Part shown: piece by piece, positions 1-7,208 of the stretch
How the letters are laid out: each line of letters begins with the position of its first letter
Position numbering within the stretch: position 1 is the first letter of the stretch
Assembly (NCBI GenBank): GCA_016874895.1
Contig: VGSX01000011.1
Coordinates: forward strand, 1 to 27,353
DNA length: 27,353 bases
DNA from: Deltaproteobacteria bacterium
GTDB lineage: Bacteria; Desulfobacterota; Desulfobaccia; Desulfobaccales; Desulfobaccaceae
Direction of reading: 5' to 3'
Translations under genes and position numbers: made by a program
The notes under the pieces: model-generated
Told to the model about the DNA's origin: nothing
The model's database searches: none
What the model saw: only the letters and a program-made list of their open reading frames with translations

Positions 1-132
1 CCCGAAGACTTCCAGCGGATGAAAATGGCAGTTTTGGAAGGGGACGAGCAAGAAGCCTTAAAGATAGTCAAGGAATACATCAAGCGGCTGGATCAGCAGG
101 CCCAGGCCGGGATGAAATCCCATCTCGGATAA
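1..132 (+). CDS. C-terminal end of an unidentified protein (partial)
   Basis: An open frame runs from the first base of the window to a TAA at 130-132 and gives 43 residues. The tail is charged and probably helical (KMAVLEGDEQEALKIVKEYI is a typical stretch), with a basic end. The start and any functional domain lie outside the window, so no family can be named. Confidence rests on the clean stop and protein-like composition. It is followed by an AT-rich gap holding a palindrome before the next gene on the same strand. Confidence 0.55.
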   Translation, partial: PEDFQRMKMAVLEGDEQEALKIVKEYIKRLDQQAQAGMKSHLG

Positions 133-156
133 AAAAATAACTCTTCAGGCATCTGA

Positions 157-186
157 GTGAATTTGATAAATTTATCAGAATTTCAC
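157..186. promoter_or_regulatory. AT-rich palindrome upstream of the glycosyltransferase gene
   Basis: A perfect 14-bp palindrome, TGATAAATTTATCA (164-177), is flanked by a second pair of arms, GTGAA (157-161) and TTCAC (182-186). The half site TGATAAA recurs in an inverted repeat at 4507-4529. No T-run follows, so an intrinsic terminator is unlikely; a protein-binding site or a transcript-end hairpin for the partial gene are both possible. Confidence 0.4.
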
Positions 187-232
187 AAGCAAGTCTGTGT
201 AATTGTGAAAAACCTTGACTAACCCAAATCAT

Positions 233-1261
233 ATGGAAACGCCAACTGATCACGATTATGTGCCTCCCCAGGCCGCCAGGATTCTGGTCTGGCATCAGGG
301 GGGGCTGGGAGATGTGCTGTTGGCGGGCCCGGCTTTGCAGTCCCTGGCCGGGCATTATCCCCAGGCCAGCCTGACTCTGGTGGGGGGAACGGAGCGATTA
401 AGCCTGTTGGCGGCCACTCTGCCGGTGGAGGCGATATGGAGTGCCCAAAGCGCCCTGTGGCTGGACCTCTTCCAGGACGGCGGGCCGGTGAGCCCCCAAC
501 TGCAAGCCGCCCTGTCCGGGTTTGACCTGGCGGTGGTCTTTGCCCCACACCAGCGACCTCATTTTTGGCATCGCCTCCGGGTGGCGGGGATACCGCATGG
601 GTTCTGGCTTCCCAGCTTCCCGGGGGCGGCGAGAAAGTCGGTGCCCGAGGTGCACCGGGAAAAAATGCAACGGGCCGGGGTGCACTGGGCCGGGGCACCC
701 TTTCGGCTTCGTGTTACTGGCCCGGACAGACAGCAGGCGCATACCATTCGGCCGGAACCGGTCCCAGGTACCGGCCCCTTGGTGGCTCTGGCCCCGGGGA
801 GCGGACATCGCCTGAAAAATTGGTCTTTGGATTATTATATAAAACTGGCCGGTTGGCTGGAAGAGCGCCATCAGGCCCAGGTATGGTGGGTGGTTGGTCC
901 GGCCGAGGCCGATCTCCTCTCCCAATTGCGGCGGCTTGTGACCCACCGGGAAGTGCGGCTGCTGGAAAATCTGCCCTTGCCCCTCCTGGCGGCAGCCCTG
1001 GCGAGATTTCACCTTTTTGTGGGCAATGACAGCGGGGTCACCCATCTGGCCGCAGCCGTGGCGCATCCCAGGGTGGTGGCCCTTTTTGGGCCTTCCGATC
1101 GGGTCATTTGGGGGCCGCCGGGTAAGGTGAGCACTATCATTACCTCTCCCCAGGACTGCTCCCCGTGCACCCGGGGGCGGGAAATCCAGTGTCCGGATAA
1201 TATCTGTATGTCCGCCATAACCCCTGAGTTTGTCCTCGCAGTGGTCCAAGAACTGCTCTGA
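233..1261 (+). CDS. Glycosyltransferase family 9 protein (heptosyltransferase-like)
   Basis: A protein of about 342 residues, the usual size for lipopolysaccharide heptosyltransferases, which move heptose from ADP-heptose to the growing inner core at the cytoplasmic face of the inner membrane. The N-terminal Rossmann half opens with ILVWHQGGLGDVLLAGPAL, the GxGD-type motif of the family. The C-terminal half carries VALAPGSG, then the sugar-nucleotide motif GNDSGVTHLAAA followed by VVALFGPSD and a W-G-P segment. A cysteine-rich stretch (DCSPCTRGREIQCPDNICM) close to the C-terminus is also common in this family. ATG at 233 was chosen; an in-frame TTG at 215 would add six residues, and neither has a clear ribosome site. 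The acceptor sugar cannot be read from sequence. Confidence 0.88.
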   Translation: METPTDHDYVPPQAARILVWHQGGLGDVLLAGPALQSLAGHYPQASLTLVGGTERLSLLAATLPVEAIWSAQSALWLDLFQDGGPVSPQLQAALSGFDLAVVFAPHQRPHFWHRLRVAGIPHGFWLPSFPGAARKSVPEVHREKMQRAGVHWAGAPFRLRVTGPDRQQAHTIRPEPVPGTGPLVALAPGSGHRLKNWSLDYYIKLAGWLEERHQAQVWWVVGPAEADLLSQLRRLVTHREVRLLENLPLPLLAAALARFHLFVGNDSGVTHLAAAVAHPRVVALFGPSDRVIWGPPGKVSTIITSPQDCSPCTRGREIQCPDNICMSAITPEFVLAVVQELL

Positions 1262-1294
1262 GCAATAAAGGCGGGTGGCATGGCGCCGAAAGTT

Positions 1295-1489
1295 TCACTT
1301 CAGGTGGCGCCGGTCCAGCACTATGCGGATGAATCCGCCGATCACCACCCCGAGCCCGAGCAGGCCCAGGAGGCTGTAAATGGGGCTTTGGAAGTAATAT
1401 CCTGCTCCCAAACCGATGAGGGCCATGATAAAAAAGAACCACATGAATCGTTTTTGCATGATTCTGAGCTGGATTTGCGGTTTAGCCAC
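1295..1489 (-). CDS. Small two-helix membrane protein of unknown function
   Basis: A 64-residue protein starting at a GTG with a strong ribosome site (AGGGGGAGGT, about 6 nt upstream). Residues about 14-34 (FMWFFFIMALIGLGAGYYF) and 36-56 (SPIYSLLGLLGLGVVIGGFI) form two hydrophobic segments separated by a short polar turn, and the C-terminus is basic (RIVLDRRHLK), so both ends probably face the cytoplasm. It converges on the glycosyltransferase gene with a gap of only 33 bp. No family is recognised. The strong ribosome site and clear membrane topology argue that it is a real gene. Confidence 0.6.
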   Translation of the reverse strand: MAKPQIQLRIMQKRFMWFFFIMALIGLGAGYYFQSPIYSLLGLLGLGVVIGGFIRIVLDRRHLK

Positions 1490-1757
1490 ACCGGACCTCC
1501 CCCTTTGCGCTGACGGGCGTAGGGGCGTTGAGGACGCGCCCGGCCCGCAGGTTCGAATTTTTAACTTTTTGTTTCTGCCGTCTAAAAAATTGTATCTTAA
1601 GTCTATTAATAATTTTAATATGATAATGACTTGTTAAAAATAAATCCGATGTTTGGGTTCAAAATTTTTAACTTCTGGTCTGTTGGGGTCAATTATCGCC
1701 AGCTTATTTTCAAACTGATTTCAAGGGAATATAAGAAAGGTGTCCACACATTATTTT

Positions 1758-1775
1758 TTGGCACGCCCTATGCAT
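1758..1775 (+). promoter_or_regulatory. Sigma-54 (RpoN) -24/-12 promoter
   Basis: The sequence TTGGCACGCCCTATGCAT has GG at 1760-1761 and GC at 1772-1773, giving the exact 10-nt interval expected between the invariant -24 GG and -12 GC. TGGCACG matches the full upstream consensus and TGCA most of the downstream one. Predicted start of transcription is near 1785. No plus-strand coding gene follows for about 2.8 kb; an intrinsic terminator follows within 90 nt. Confidence 0.6.
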
Positions 1776-1784
1776 AAAATTAAG

Positions 1785-1871
1785 ATAAAATCCCCCCTTG
1801 AATAAAATATATAAAAGCGTTTCTCCTTTTTCCCCTTGGCCGGGCTACCCCCTCCCGGCCATTAATTTTTT
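1785..1871 (+). ncRNA. Candidate sigma-54-driven small RNA, about 87 nt
   Basis: Defined only by its borders: a sigma-54 promoter match ending at 1775 and a hairpin plus U-tract ending at 1871. The interior is AT-rich and unstructured at first, then has a pyrimidine-rich segment before the terminator stem. A TTG-started frame (from 1798) runs through it and on into the opposite strand of nagZ, but it has no ribosome site and reads as antisense. The 3' end overlaps the last few bases of the minus-strand nagZ gene, so an antisense effect on that transcript is possible. No known RNA family is recognised. Confidence 0.4.
1838..1871 (+). terminator. Intrinsic terminator oriented for a plus-strand transcript
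   Basis: GGCCGGG (1838-1844) pairs with CCCGGCC (1854-1860) across a 9-nt loop and is followed by ATTAATTTTTT. On the minus strand the stem is followed by an A/G-rich run, so it would not end the nagZ transcript efficiently. There is no plus-strand coding gene just upstream for it to serve. Confidence 0.6.
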
Positions 1872-2866
1872 CGGCCTGTCCGGCAAAACGCCGAAGGATT
1901 TTTCCAGAGGCGTTGCTTCGCCGCCAGAATCCGTGTCCAGGCGGCCTGGAAGCGCGCTTCCAAATCCGGGGACGCGGCCAGACCTGCCAGGGCCTGGATC
2001 ATATGCTGGACCTGTTCGCAGATCAGAATTACATCCTGGCCGGCAGCCACGGCCAGCCTGGCGGCCTCGGCCACGGGCCATTTTTTGGTTATGGCTCCCA
2101 TTTCCAGGTCATCGGTACAGGCAAGTCCCGTAAAACCTAATTGTTCCCGTAAGACGCCGGTGGTGGCCACCGGGGACAGGGAAGCCGGGAGGTTGTCCCA
2201 TTCGGGGATCAGGACATGGGCGCTCATTACCCCGGGGACTCCGGCGGCAATGGCCTTCCGAAAGGGCGCCAGGTCCTTTTCTTGCTCCGCCGGTGCCGTG
2301 ACTGCGGTGGGCAGGTCCACATGCGAGTCCAGGGCCGTGGCTCCCAACCCGGGAAAATGTTTGACCACCGGCAGGATCCCTCCTGCCAGGTAGCCCTTGA
2401 TGGCGGCCAGACCGAAGTCGGCCACGCGCTCCGGATCCGAGCTATAACCTCGCTCCCACAGGGGGCAAGCCGGGCTCCGGGGCACATCCAGGACCGGGGC
2501 CAGATTCATGGTAACCCCTAACCGGCGCAACTCTTCGGCCACCTGACGAGCCGCAGTTGCCACGGCCGCCAGATCCCCGGCCTCCCCGAACTGGCGGGCG
2601 GACGGCATCTCCGGAAAGGGATGGCGGAACCGCTGCACCGGCCCTCCTTCCTGGTCCACCGCCACCAGGAGGGGATAGCCGCTGGCCTTCAGGGAAAGTT
2701 CTTGGCAGGTTTGAATCAGGGCCGCCACCTGCTCGGCCTGGACAATATTGCGTTTAAAAAGGATAATGCCCCCCACCCGGAGGTCCTGGATAATATAACG
2801 GGCCGTATCATCCATGTCCGGACCGGGCAGGCCCGCCATTATCATCTGTCCCCAAAACGTTTGCAT
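1862..2866 (-). CDS. nagZ: Beta-N-acetylhexosaminidase (GH3, NagZ type)
   Basis: A 334-residue single-domain glycoside hydrolase family 3 protein. NagZ removes N-acetylglucosamine from 1,6-anhydro-muropeptides in the cytoplasm during peptidoglycan recycling. Visible landmarks are VDQEGGPVQRF (70-80), NLAPVLDV (121-128), KHFPGLG (169-175), the flexible-loop Asp/His pair D180-S-H182 that supplies the general acid in this family, and TDDLEMGAI (251-259), whose first Asp (D252) is the expected nucleophile. There is no signal peptide, consistent with a cytoplasmic enzyme. The start ATG at 2866 follows a GGATGGCGGG purine run. The stop lies against a hairpin whose U-tract faces the other strand. 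Length and motifs are typical, so the family call is firm; a broader beta-hexosaminidase role cannot be excluded. Confidence 0.93.
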   Translation of the reverse strand: MQTFWGQMIMAGLPGPDMDDTARYIIQDLRVGGIILFKRNIVQAEQVAALIQTCQELSLKASGYPLLVAVDQEGGPVQRFRHPFPEMPSARQFGEAGDLAAVATAARQVAEELRRLGVTMNLAPVLDVPRSPACPLWERGYSSDPERVADFGLAAIKGYLAGGILPVVKHFPGLGATALDSHVDLPTAVTAPAEQEKDLAPFRKAIAAGVPGVMSAHVLIPEWDNLPASLSPVATTGVLREQLGFTGLACTDDLEMGAITKKWPVAEAARLAVAAGQDVILICEQVQHMIQALAGLAASPDLEARFQAAWTRILAAKQRLWKNPSAFCRTGRKN

Positions 2867-2940
2867 CCCGCCATCCGTTGATGTCTGATCCTAGCCTGGT
2901 GCATGGCCGCGCCGGCCAGGGAGCCAGCCAGCCAGCCATC

Positions 2941-3315
2941 CTACAAGAGATTTTCTTTATGTAAATACTCCATGGCCCTCTGGGCATAGGTCGTCATGAT
3001 GGTGATCATCCAGGTGAGATGGTTTTGGATATCGTCCAGTTGACCTTCGGCCACCAACCCCCGCAGGCCGGTAAAAACCGTTTTTAAGCGCACCATTTCC
3101 GACTCGCTGATGACGGATTGACACAGGGTGATCTCATTATCCAGGGACTTGAGGAAGTCCATATACAGACGGCGGGCCCCCAGGGCCTCGGCGCCGGTCA
3201 TTTGTTTGACGCTCTGCAACAGAGCGGAGGCCACCTGCAGTTCCGCCTTCATGCGATCCGCCAGATGAAATCCCAAGATGGCTTCTCTGCTGCCAGCGGG
3301 AAAAACCTTCGCCAT
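2941..3315 (-). CDS. Unknown helical protein, 124 residues
   Basis: The start is secure: ATG at 3315 is preceded by AAGGAGGG at good spacing, and a plausible promoter lies just upstream. The protein reads as mostly alpha-helical, with heptad-like hydrophobics (ADRMKAELQVASALLQSVKQ; LRGLVAEGQLDDIQNHLTWM) and a single cysteine. No signal peptide, membrane segment or metal motif is seen and no family is recognised. It lies between purine nucleoside phosphorylase and nagZ, all on the minus strand, with gaps of 157 and 74 bp, so co-transcription is possible but not compelling. Confidence 0.7.
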   Translation of the reverse strand: MAKVFPAGSREAILGFHLADRMKAELQVASALLQSVKQMTGAEALGARRLYMDFLKSLDNEITLCQSVISESEMVRLKTVFTGLRGLVAEGQLDDIQNHLTWMITIMTTYAQRAMEYLHKENLL

Positions 3316-3339
3316 AACACCCTCCTTGCGTATGTTTAT

Positions 3340-3368
3340 ATTTTATCATATTATCTGAACCAGAACAA
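3340..3368 (-). promoter_or_regulatory. Probable sigma-70 promoter for the 2941-3315 gene
   Basis: On the minus strand, TTGTTC (3368-3363) is followed 17 nt later by TAAAAT (3345-3340), about 25 nt before the ATG at 3315. The -10 box has five of six consensus bases and the -35 box is weaker. The surrounding 30 bp are sharply AT-rich. Confidence 0.4.
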
Positions 3369-3472
3369 TTGGCGGCCAAAAACCGCTCGGCCTGGCCTTC
3401 TTGGAGAAAGAGTGAAACTAAAACGAGGCGCCCTTATCATCGACCTGGCTGGCACCTTACTGCTCCGCTACC

Positions 3473-4306
3473 TCAGCAGGGCAGTTTGGCAACGACTCCC
3501 AGCACGAGCCGCAACAGGTCCGGCTCCGCCCCTTGGACGGTCCGGATGATCTCTTCGATGTTCACCGGGGCCATGGTGTCCGGCAGGTTGACGTTGCTGA
3601 TGACGGAAATTCCCAACAGCCGCACTCCCGCGTGCACCCCGACAATGGCCTCGGCCACGGTGGACATGCCCACGGCATCGGCTCCCAGGAGACGCAGCAT
3701 TCTGGTCTCGGCCGGGGTCTCCAGGCTCGGGCCTTTCACCGCCACATAAACCCCCTCCCGCAGCCGGATGCCGTTTTCCAGCGCTGTGTGCACTGCCAGG
3801 TCGCCCAAAAGCCGGTCATACACCCGGCTCAGGTCCGGGAAACGGGGCCCCCAGGCATCCACATTCTCTCCCACCAGGGGATTGTCCCCCAACAGATTTA
3901 TGTGATCTCGGATGAGCATGAGATCCCCGGCTTGGAAAAGCGGATTGAGCCCCCCGGCGGCATTCGTCAGAATCAGGCAAGGGACCTCTAAGGCCGCCAA
4001 CAGCCGCACCGGGAAAGTCGCCTGCTGCAGGGAATACCCTTCATAGGCGTGAAAACGGCCCTGAAAAAGAAGAACCGGTCGGCCGGCCATTTTCCCAAAT
4101 CCTAACTGACCCGCATGGCTGGGGGCCGAAGACCGGGGAAAATGGGGTATGCCGCCATAGGGGATGGTAATCCCCTCTGTTAAATGCGCTCCGAGCCCTC
4201 CGGCCCCGGTTCCTAAAATGATGCCACAAACCGGCTTCGAACCTGTCTTATCCTTAACAAAAACAGCCGCTTCCTCCACCTGGCGGCGGAAGGCAGTCAT
4301 ATCCAT
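3473..4306 (-). CDS. punA: Purine nucleoside phosphorylase
   Basis: A 277-residue protein of the trimeric PNP/MTAP family, which splits purine nucleosides with phosphate into free base and ribose-1-phosphate in the cytoplasm. Seen in order: the phosphate-binding loop GIILGTGAGGLG near the N-terminus, FQGRFHAYEGY, TNAAGGLNPLFQAGDLMLI, the base/sugar pocket segment GPSLETPAETRMLR with its conserved Glu, VGMSTVAEAIV, and ISVISNVN, whose Asn is the purine-contacting residue of the family. The frame is open further upstream, but ATG at 4306 is chosen because AAGGAGG sits 8 nt before it. The Glu/Asn pair favours guanosine/inosine-type substrates over methylthioadenosine. The upstream gap is shared with the divergent UPF0251 regulator gene. 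Confidence 0.92.
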   Translation of the reverse strand: MDMTAFRRQVEEAAVFVKDKTGSKPVCGIILGTGAGGLGAHLTEGITIPYGGIPHFPRSSAPSHAGQLGFGKMAGRPVLLFQGRFHAYEGYSLQQATFPVRLLAALEVPCLILTNAAGGLNPLFQAGDLMLIRDHINLLGDNPLVGENVDAWGPRFPDLSRVYDRLLGDLAVHTALENGIRLREGVYVAVKGPSLETPAETRMLRLLGADAVGMSTVAEAIVGVHAGVRLLGISVISNVNLPDTMAPVNIEEIIRTVQGAEPDLLRLVLGVVAKLPC

Positions 4307-4384
4307 GTTTACAGCCTCCTTCAGTCTTGGGGATTGGTGTTTCGAAATATGCAACCTTCTCAGTGTCAATAATAATTCCGTTGC

Positions 4385-4407
4385 GTAATTAACGAGATTA
4401 ATTATAC
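4385..4407. promoter_or_regulatory. Inverted repeat in the PNP / UPF0251 divergent intergenic region
   Basis: GTAATTAA (4385-4392) and TTAATTATAC (4398-4407) form an interrupted palindrome with one extra base in the right arm. It overlaps a plus-strand promoter-like pair, TTGCGT and TATACA 16 nt apart, and on the minus strand reads TATAAT. GTTGCG occurs on both sides as a direct repeat. It could control one or both flanking genes. Confidence 0.35.
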
Positions 4408-4506
4408 ACGTTGCGCACCCGTTAAAATTTAGTTCCCGCAGACGGGTTAGCATTACCGGGCGGGTATTTCTTGCTTTTTCGCCACCGCAGTGAAATTATA
4501 ATGGTT

Positions 4507-4529
4507 ATTTATCAAAAACTGTGATAAAT
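4507..4529. promoter_or_regulatory. Perfect 8-bp inverted repeat, possible operator for the UPF0251 gene
   Basis: ATTTATCA (4507-4514) and TGATAAAT (4522-4529) are exact reverse complements separated by 7 bp. It lies 44 bp before the start of a predicted helix-turn-helix protein, the usual place for an autoregulatory operator. The half site is also present in the palindrome at 164-177. Confidence 0.45.
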
Positions 4530-4572
4530 TAAAAATTTAAAATAACAACAAACAAAGGTTAAAAGAGTATTC

Positions 4573-4980
4573 ATGGCGCGTCCACGTAAATGCCGCTGGG
4601 TGGAGTTTGAACCAGGGGTGACATTTTTTAAGCCGCAGGGTATTCCCATGCGGGGCTTGGAACAGGTGGTTATTAGCGTTGATGAACTGGAGGCCCTGCG
4701 TCTGTCCGATTACTTGGGACTCAACCAGGAGGATGTGGCCCAAGAGATGAGGGTGTCTCGGCCCACGGTGACGCGGATGCTGGCTCGGGCCCATCGCGCC
4801 GTGGCCGAGGCTTTGGTGTATGGCAAGGCGATAAAAATATCCGGGGGTGATTACCAGGTGACCCTGCGACGTTTCGTCTGCCTGGACTGCGAGCATATCT
4901 GGGATGAAACCGGAGCTCCCGGTACCCCCAAAAACTGCCCGAGATGTCAAGGTTACGCCATTCAGAGATTTTCTCGCTGA
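4573..4980 (+). CDS. UPF0251 (DUF134) predicted DNA-binding protein with C-terminal zinc ribbon
   Basis: A 135-residue protein opening with the family signature RPRKCRWV and continuing through FFKPQGIPM, VDELEALRLSDYLGL and a helix-turn-helix (about 45-72: LNQEDVAQEMRVSRPTVTRM) that resembles sigma-factor region 4. The C-terminal part adds two CxxC pairs (C103/C106 and C122/C125), a probable zinc ribbon not present in the shortest family members. Members are predicted transcription regulators with no well-established target. ATG at 4573 is the first in the frame; only a weak purine tract (AAAGAG) precedes it. Inverted repeats upstream suggest self-control. It is divergent from the PNP gene and runs toward purM. 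Confidence 0.88.
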   Translation: MARPRKCRWVEFEPGVTFFKPQGIPMRGLEQVVISVDELEALRLSDYLGLNQEDVAQEMRVSRPTVTRMLARAHRAVAEALVYGKAIKISGGDYQVTLRRFVCLDCEHIWDETGAPGTPKNCPRCQGYAIQRFSR

Positions 4981-5079
4981 AGTTGCCTTTTTTCCCAGCC
5001 CCATGCACCCTGCCTTACGTGACAGCATCTGTGTTGAAATGAAAAATCTGTGGGAAATTTTTACTATGGGGAGATGAGC

Positions 5080-6117
5080 ATGGCGACAACATATCGCGAT
5101 GCCGGGGTTAATCTTGCGGGAGCCGAGGCTTTCCTGAAAAACATTAAAGCCTTGGTAAAATCAACCTATCGAAGCGGCGTATTGGGTGATATCGGGGGAT
5201 TTGGGGCATTTTTTCACCTTGATACGCAAAAATATAGCAATCCGGTGCTGGTATCCGCCACTGACGGCGTTGGCACCAAACTGAAGATTGCCATCGCCAT
5301 GCAGAAGCATGACACCATCGGTATCGACTTAGTGGCCATGTGCGCCAACGATATCATCGTCCATGGTGCCACCCCTCTGTTTTTCCTGGACTATCTAGCC
5401 ATGGGGCAATTGCGTCAGGAGGTGGCGACGCAGATCCTCACAGGGATCACCGAGGGCTGCCTGCAGGCCCGCTGCGCTCTCATCGGCGGGGAGACCGCGG
5501 AATTGCCCGGGATGTATCAGACGGATGATTACGATCTGGCCGGATTCATCGTGGGGGTGGTGGAACGGAAACGGATCATCGACGGCTCCGATATCGCCGT
5601 GGGGGACCGCATCATCGGCGTTGCCTCCAGCGGCCTCCATGCCAACGGCTATTCCCTGGTGCGGAAAGTCTTATTCGACCAACACCACTATTCCCTGGCA
5701 GACACTATCCCCGCCCTGGGGCGCACCCTCGGCGAGGAACTGCTCCGGCCCACCAGAATTTATGTGGAAACCGTACTTAATCTTTTGCGGGATTTTTCTT
5801 TGGCGGGAATAGCGCATATCACCGGCGGGGGGTTGACCGATAATCTTCCCCGCATCCTGCCCCTATCGTGCCAGGCGGTGATCCACCGCCAGCAGTGGTC
5901 CCGGCCACCCATCTTTACCCTGCTGCAAGAAAAAGGCGATATTCCCGAAAATGAGATGTGGCGGGTCTTTAATAATGGCATCGGCATGGCGCTGGTGGTG
6001 AGCGAGGAGTATTTGGGGGATACTCTACAGAGGTTGCAGGCCTTGGGGGAGACGGCTTATGTCATCGGTGAAATCGTGGCCCGCAAAACAGAAACCCCTC
6101 CCGTGATCTATCTTTAA
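5080..6117 (+). CDS. purM: Phosphoribosylformylglycinamidine cyclo-ligase (AIR synthetase)
   Basis: 345 residues from the chosen ATG at 5080, matching the usual PurM length. The enzyme closes the imidazole ring with ATP, making AIR from FGAM in de novo purine synthesis. Motifs seen in order: YRDAGVN at the N-terminus, VSATDGVGTKLKIA, GIDLVAMCANDIIVHGA, GGETAELPGMY, GVASSGLHANGYSLVRK, HITGGGLTDNLPR and FNNGIGMALVV. The frame also contains GTG at 5050 and ATG at 5074, but GGGGAG at 5068-5073 is best spaced for 5080. It follows the UPF0251 gene by 99 bp on the same strand; co-transcription is possible but not shown. Confidence 0.95.
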   Translation: MATTYRDAGVNLAGAEAFLKNIKALVKSTYRSGVLGDIGGFGAFFHLDTQKYSNPVLVSATDGVGTKLKIAIAMQKHDTIGIDLVAMCANDIIVHGATPLFFLDYLAMGQLRQEVATQILTGITEGCLQARCALIGGETAELPGMYQTDDYDLAGFIVGVVERKRIIDGSDIAVGDRIIGVASSGLHANGYSLVRKVLFDQHHYSLADTIPALGRTLGEELLRPTRIYVETVLNLLRDFSLAGIAHITGGGLTDNLPRILPLSCQAVIHRQQWSRPPIFTLLQEKGDIPENEMWRVFNNGIGMALVVSEEYLGDTLQRLQALGETAYVIGEIVARKTETPPVIYL

Positions 6118-6136
6118 ATGCGTCTCATTCTGAGAG

Positions 6137-6156
6137 GCCCGGTGACCCCACCGGGC
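6137..6156 (+). terminator. GC-rich hairpin just after purM
   Basis: GCCCGGTG (6137-6144) and CACCGGGC (6149-6156) pair perfectly around a 4-nt loop, and GAGAG/CTCTC arms extend the stem with an AAAC bulge. It begins 20 nt after the purM stop. No T-run follows, so it may protect the 3' end or be a factor-dependent end rather than a classical intrinsic terminator. Confidence 0.4.
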
Positions 6157-6367
6157 AAACCTCTCCCCTCAGCCACGGTGTTTACAACCGCAGACGGAAG
6201 TAGACTCCTGGCAAAGAGTGGCCAATGACGGGGTGGTATGATTATTATCCATTCTGGCAAGGAGGAATTCTTTTCCCCAGATAATTCGCCAAATGTTCAG
6301 AAAACATGAGATTGACGCCAACTATCTGACGCAACCGTCAAAAATTGATCATGTTTCCATGAACTTC

Positions 6368-6562
6368 TCAGGCCACCTTTTTCTTCGGGCTCGGCTTTGC
6401 TTCCACCACCGGCGCCTGTTCGAAATACGGCCGGAAGACGTCTTCATTGAGACGCAACATCAGATTGCCGCAGTCCACACACAGTGCCGTATTGTCATCT
6501 AAGCCGCCGATGCGGACATCTTCAGCATTGCAATGGATGCATTTGTATTCATAAGCTGGCAT
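6368..6562 (-). CDS. FmdB-type small zinc-ribbon protein
   Basis: A 64-residue protein beginning MPAYEYKCIHC, the FmdB/CxxC_CxxC family start, with a second pair C28/C31 (CVDC), so the four cysteines likely bind one zinc. The C-terminal third is a low-complexity Pro/Lys tail (KPSPKKKVA). Family members are called regulatory proteins but their role is poorly defined. The start at 6562 is fixed by AAGGAGGGAGGT 5-8 nt upstream, although the frame extends further. It is convergent with purM across a 250-bp gap holding the purM hairpin and nothing else recognisable. Confidence 0.75.
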   Translation of the reverse strand: MPAYEYKCIHCNAEDVRIGGLDDNTALCVDCGNLMLRLNEDVFRPYFEQAPVVEAKPSPKKKVA

Positions 6563-6642
6563 TTTAGCACCTCCCTCCTTTTTTATATGCAAATAGTATA
6601 CCATAATTCCGCTGGCCTCTGCCGGCCGAAACCTGGACGCGG

Positions 6643-6790
6643 GTAGGCGTTCAGCTATCAGCATTCAGCTTTAAGCAAAAACAAGGAGTTAGGCAAACTA
6701 ATTGAGAAACCAGCATCCTGCCATCTTGGAATAACTATTTGAATTTACATCATTAGCTGACGGCTGTGAGCTGACCGCTGAACGCTTACG
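6643..6790. mobile_element. MITE-like element, copy A (148 bp)
   Basis: The left end GTAGGCGTTCAGCTATCAGC is matched, inverted, by the right end GCTGACCGCTGAACGCTTAC (6770-6789), giving imperfect terminal inverted repeats of about 20 bp. A second copy lies at 18724-18852 and a solo end at 15677-15706. Conserved interior next to the left end: CAAAAACAAGGAGTTA. No open frame is present inside, as expected for a non-autonomous element. No clear target duplication is seen. Confidence 0.55.
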
Positions 6791-7208
6791 GACGCCGGAC
6801 TCTTATTGGGTACAATAATACACCATAATATGCTTCACTTTGTACAGGATTACAGCACCAAACATTGTGCAAGGATGTATAAGATAACCAGTAAAAAATA
6901 AAAAACAAGGGGTGGGTTGCCTAACACTATGCCGAGGCGCGCCTGAAAAGCCGGGGGAAGGGGATTATTTTGGGGTATTTTTCCCCCTTGCGAGGCGAAT
7001 TTAGTCCCAGGCCAGCAGAGGGAAGGGGTTGCTGCCGTTGTCCTCCGTGGCACGCAGTTCTTCCTGCCCAGGCTGGAAAGACCGTACCCTAATTTTTTAC
7101 CCCGCGGTTGAATCAGGTTAGTCATCCCCAACTCAAGCCATCTTCCTGGAACTTGTGGGTAGGGCCCAGCCCGGAGGGAGAGGGGACTAAAAGAAGTTAT
7201 TTTCTTGG
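6791..7208. other. Intergenic stretch without a supported gene
   Basis: About 420 bp between repeat copy A and the end of the MeaB gene. The first 110 bp are AT-rich; the rest is GC-rich with scattered stops. A minus-strand frame (6850-7131) has no ribosome site and a Pro/Cys/Arg-rich, non-protein-like product, so it is not called. No RNA fold is recognised with confidence. Confidence 0.5.

Noticed and set aside
398..1249. A long minus-strand open frame opposite the glycosyltransferase gene
   Set aside because: High-GC shadow frame; product is Pro/His/Arg-rich with no motif, while the plus strand carries clear family 9 motifs.
6850..7131. A 93-codon minus-strand frame
   Set aside because: No ribosome site, Pro/Cys/Arg-rich product with no domain, and sits in repeat-like intergenic DNA.
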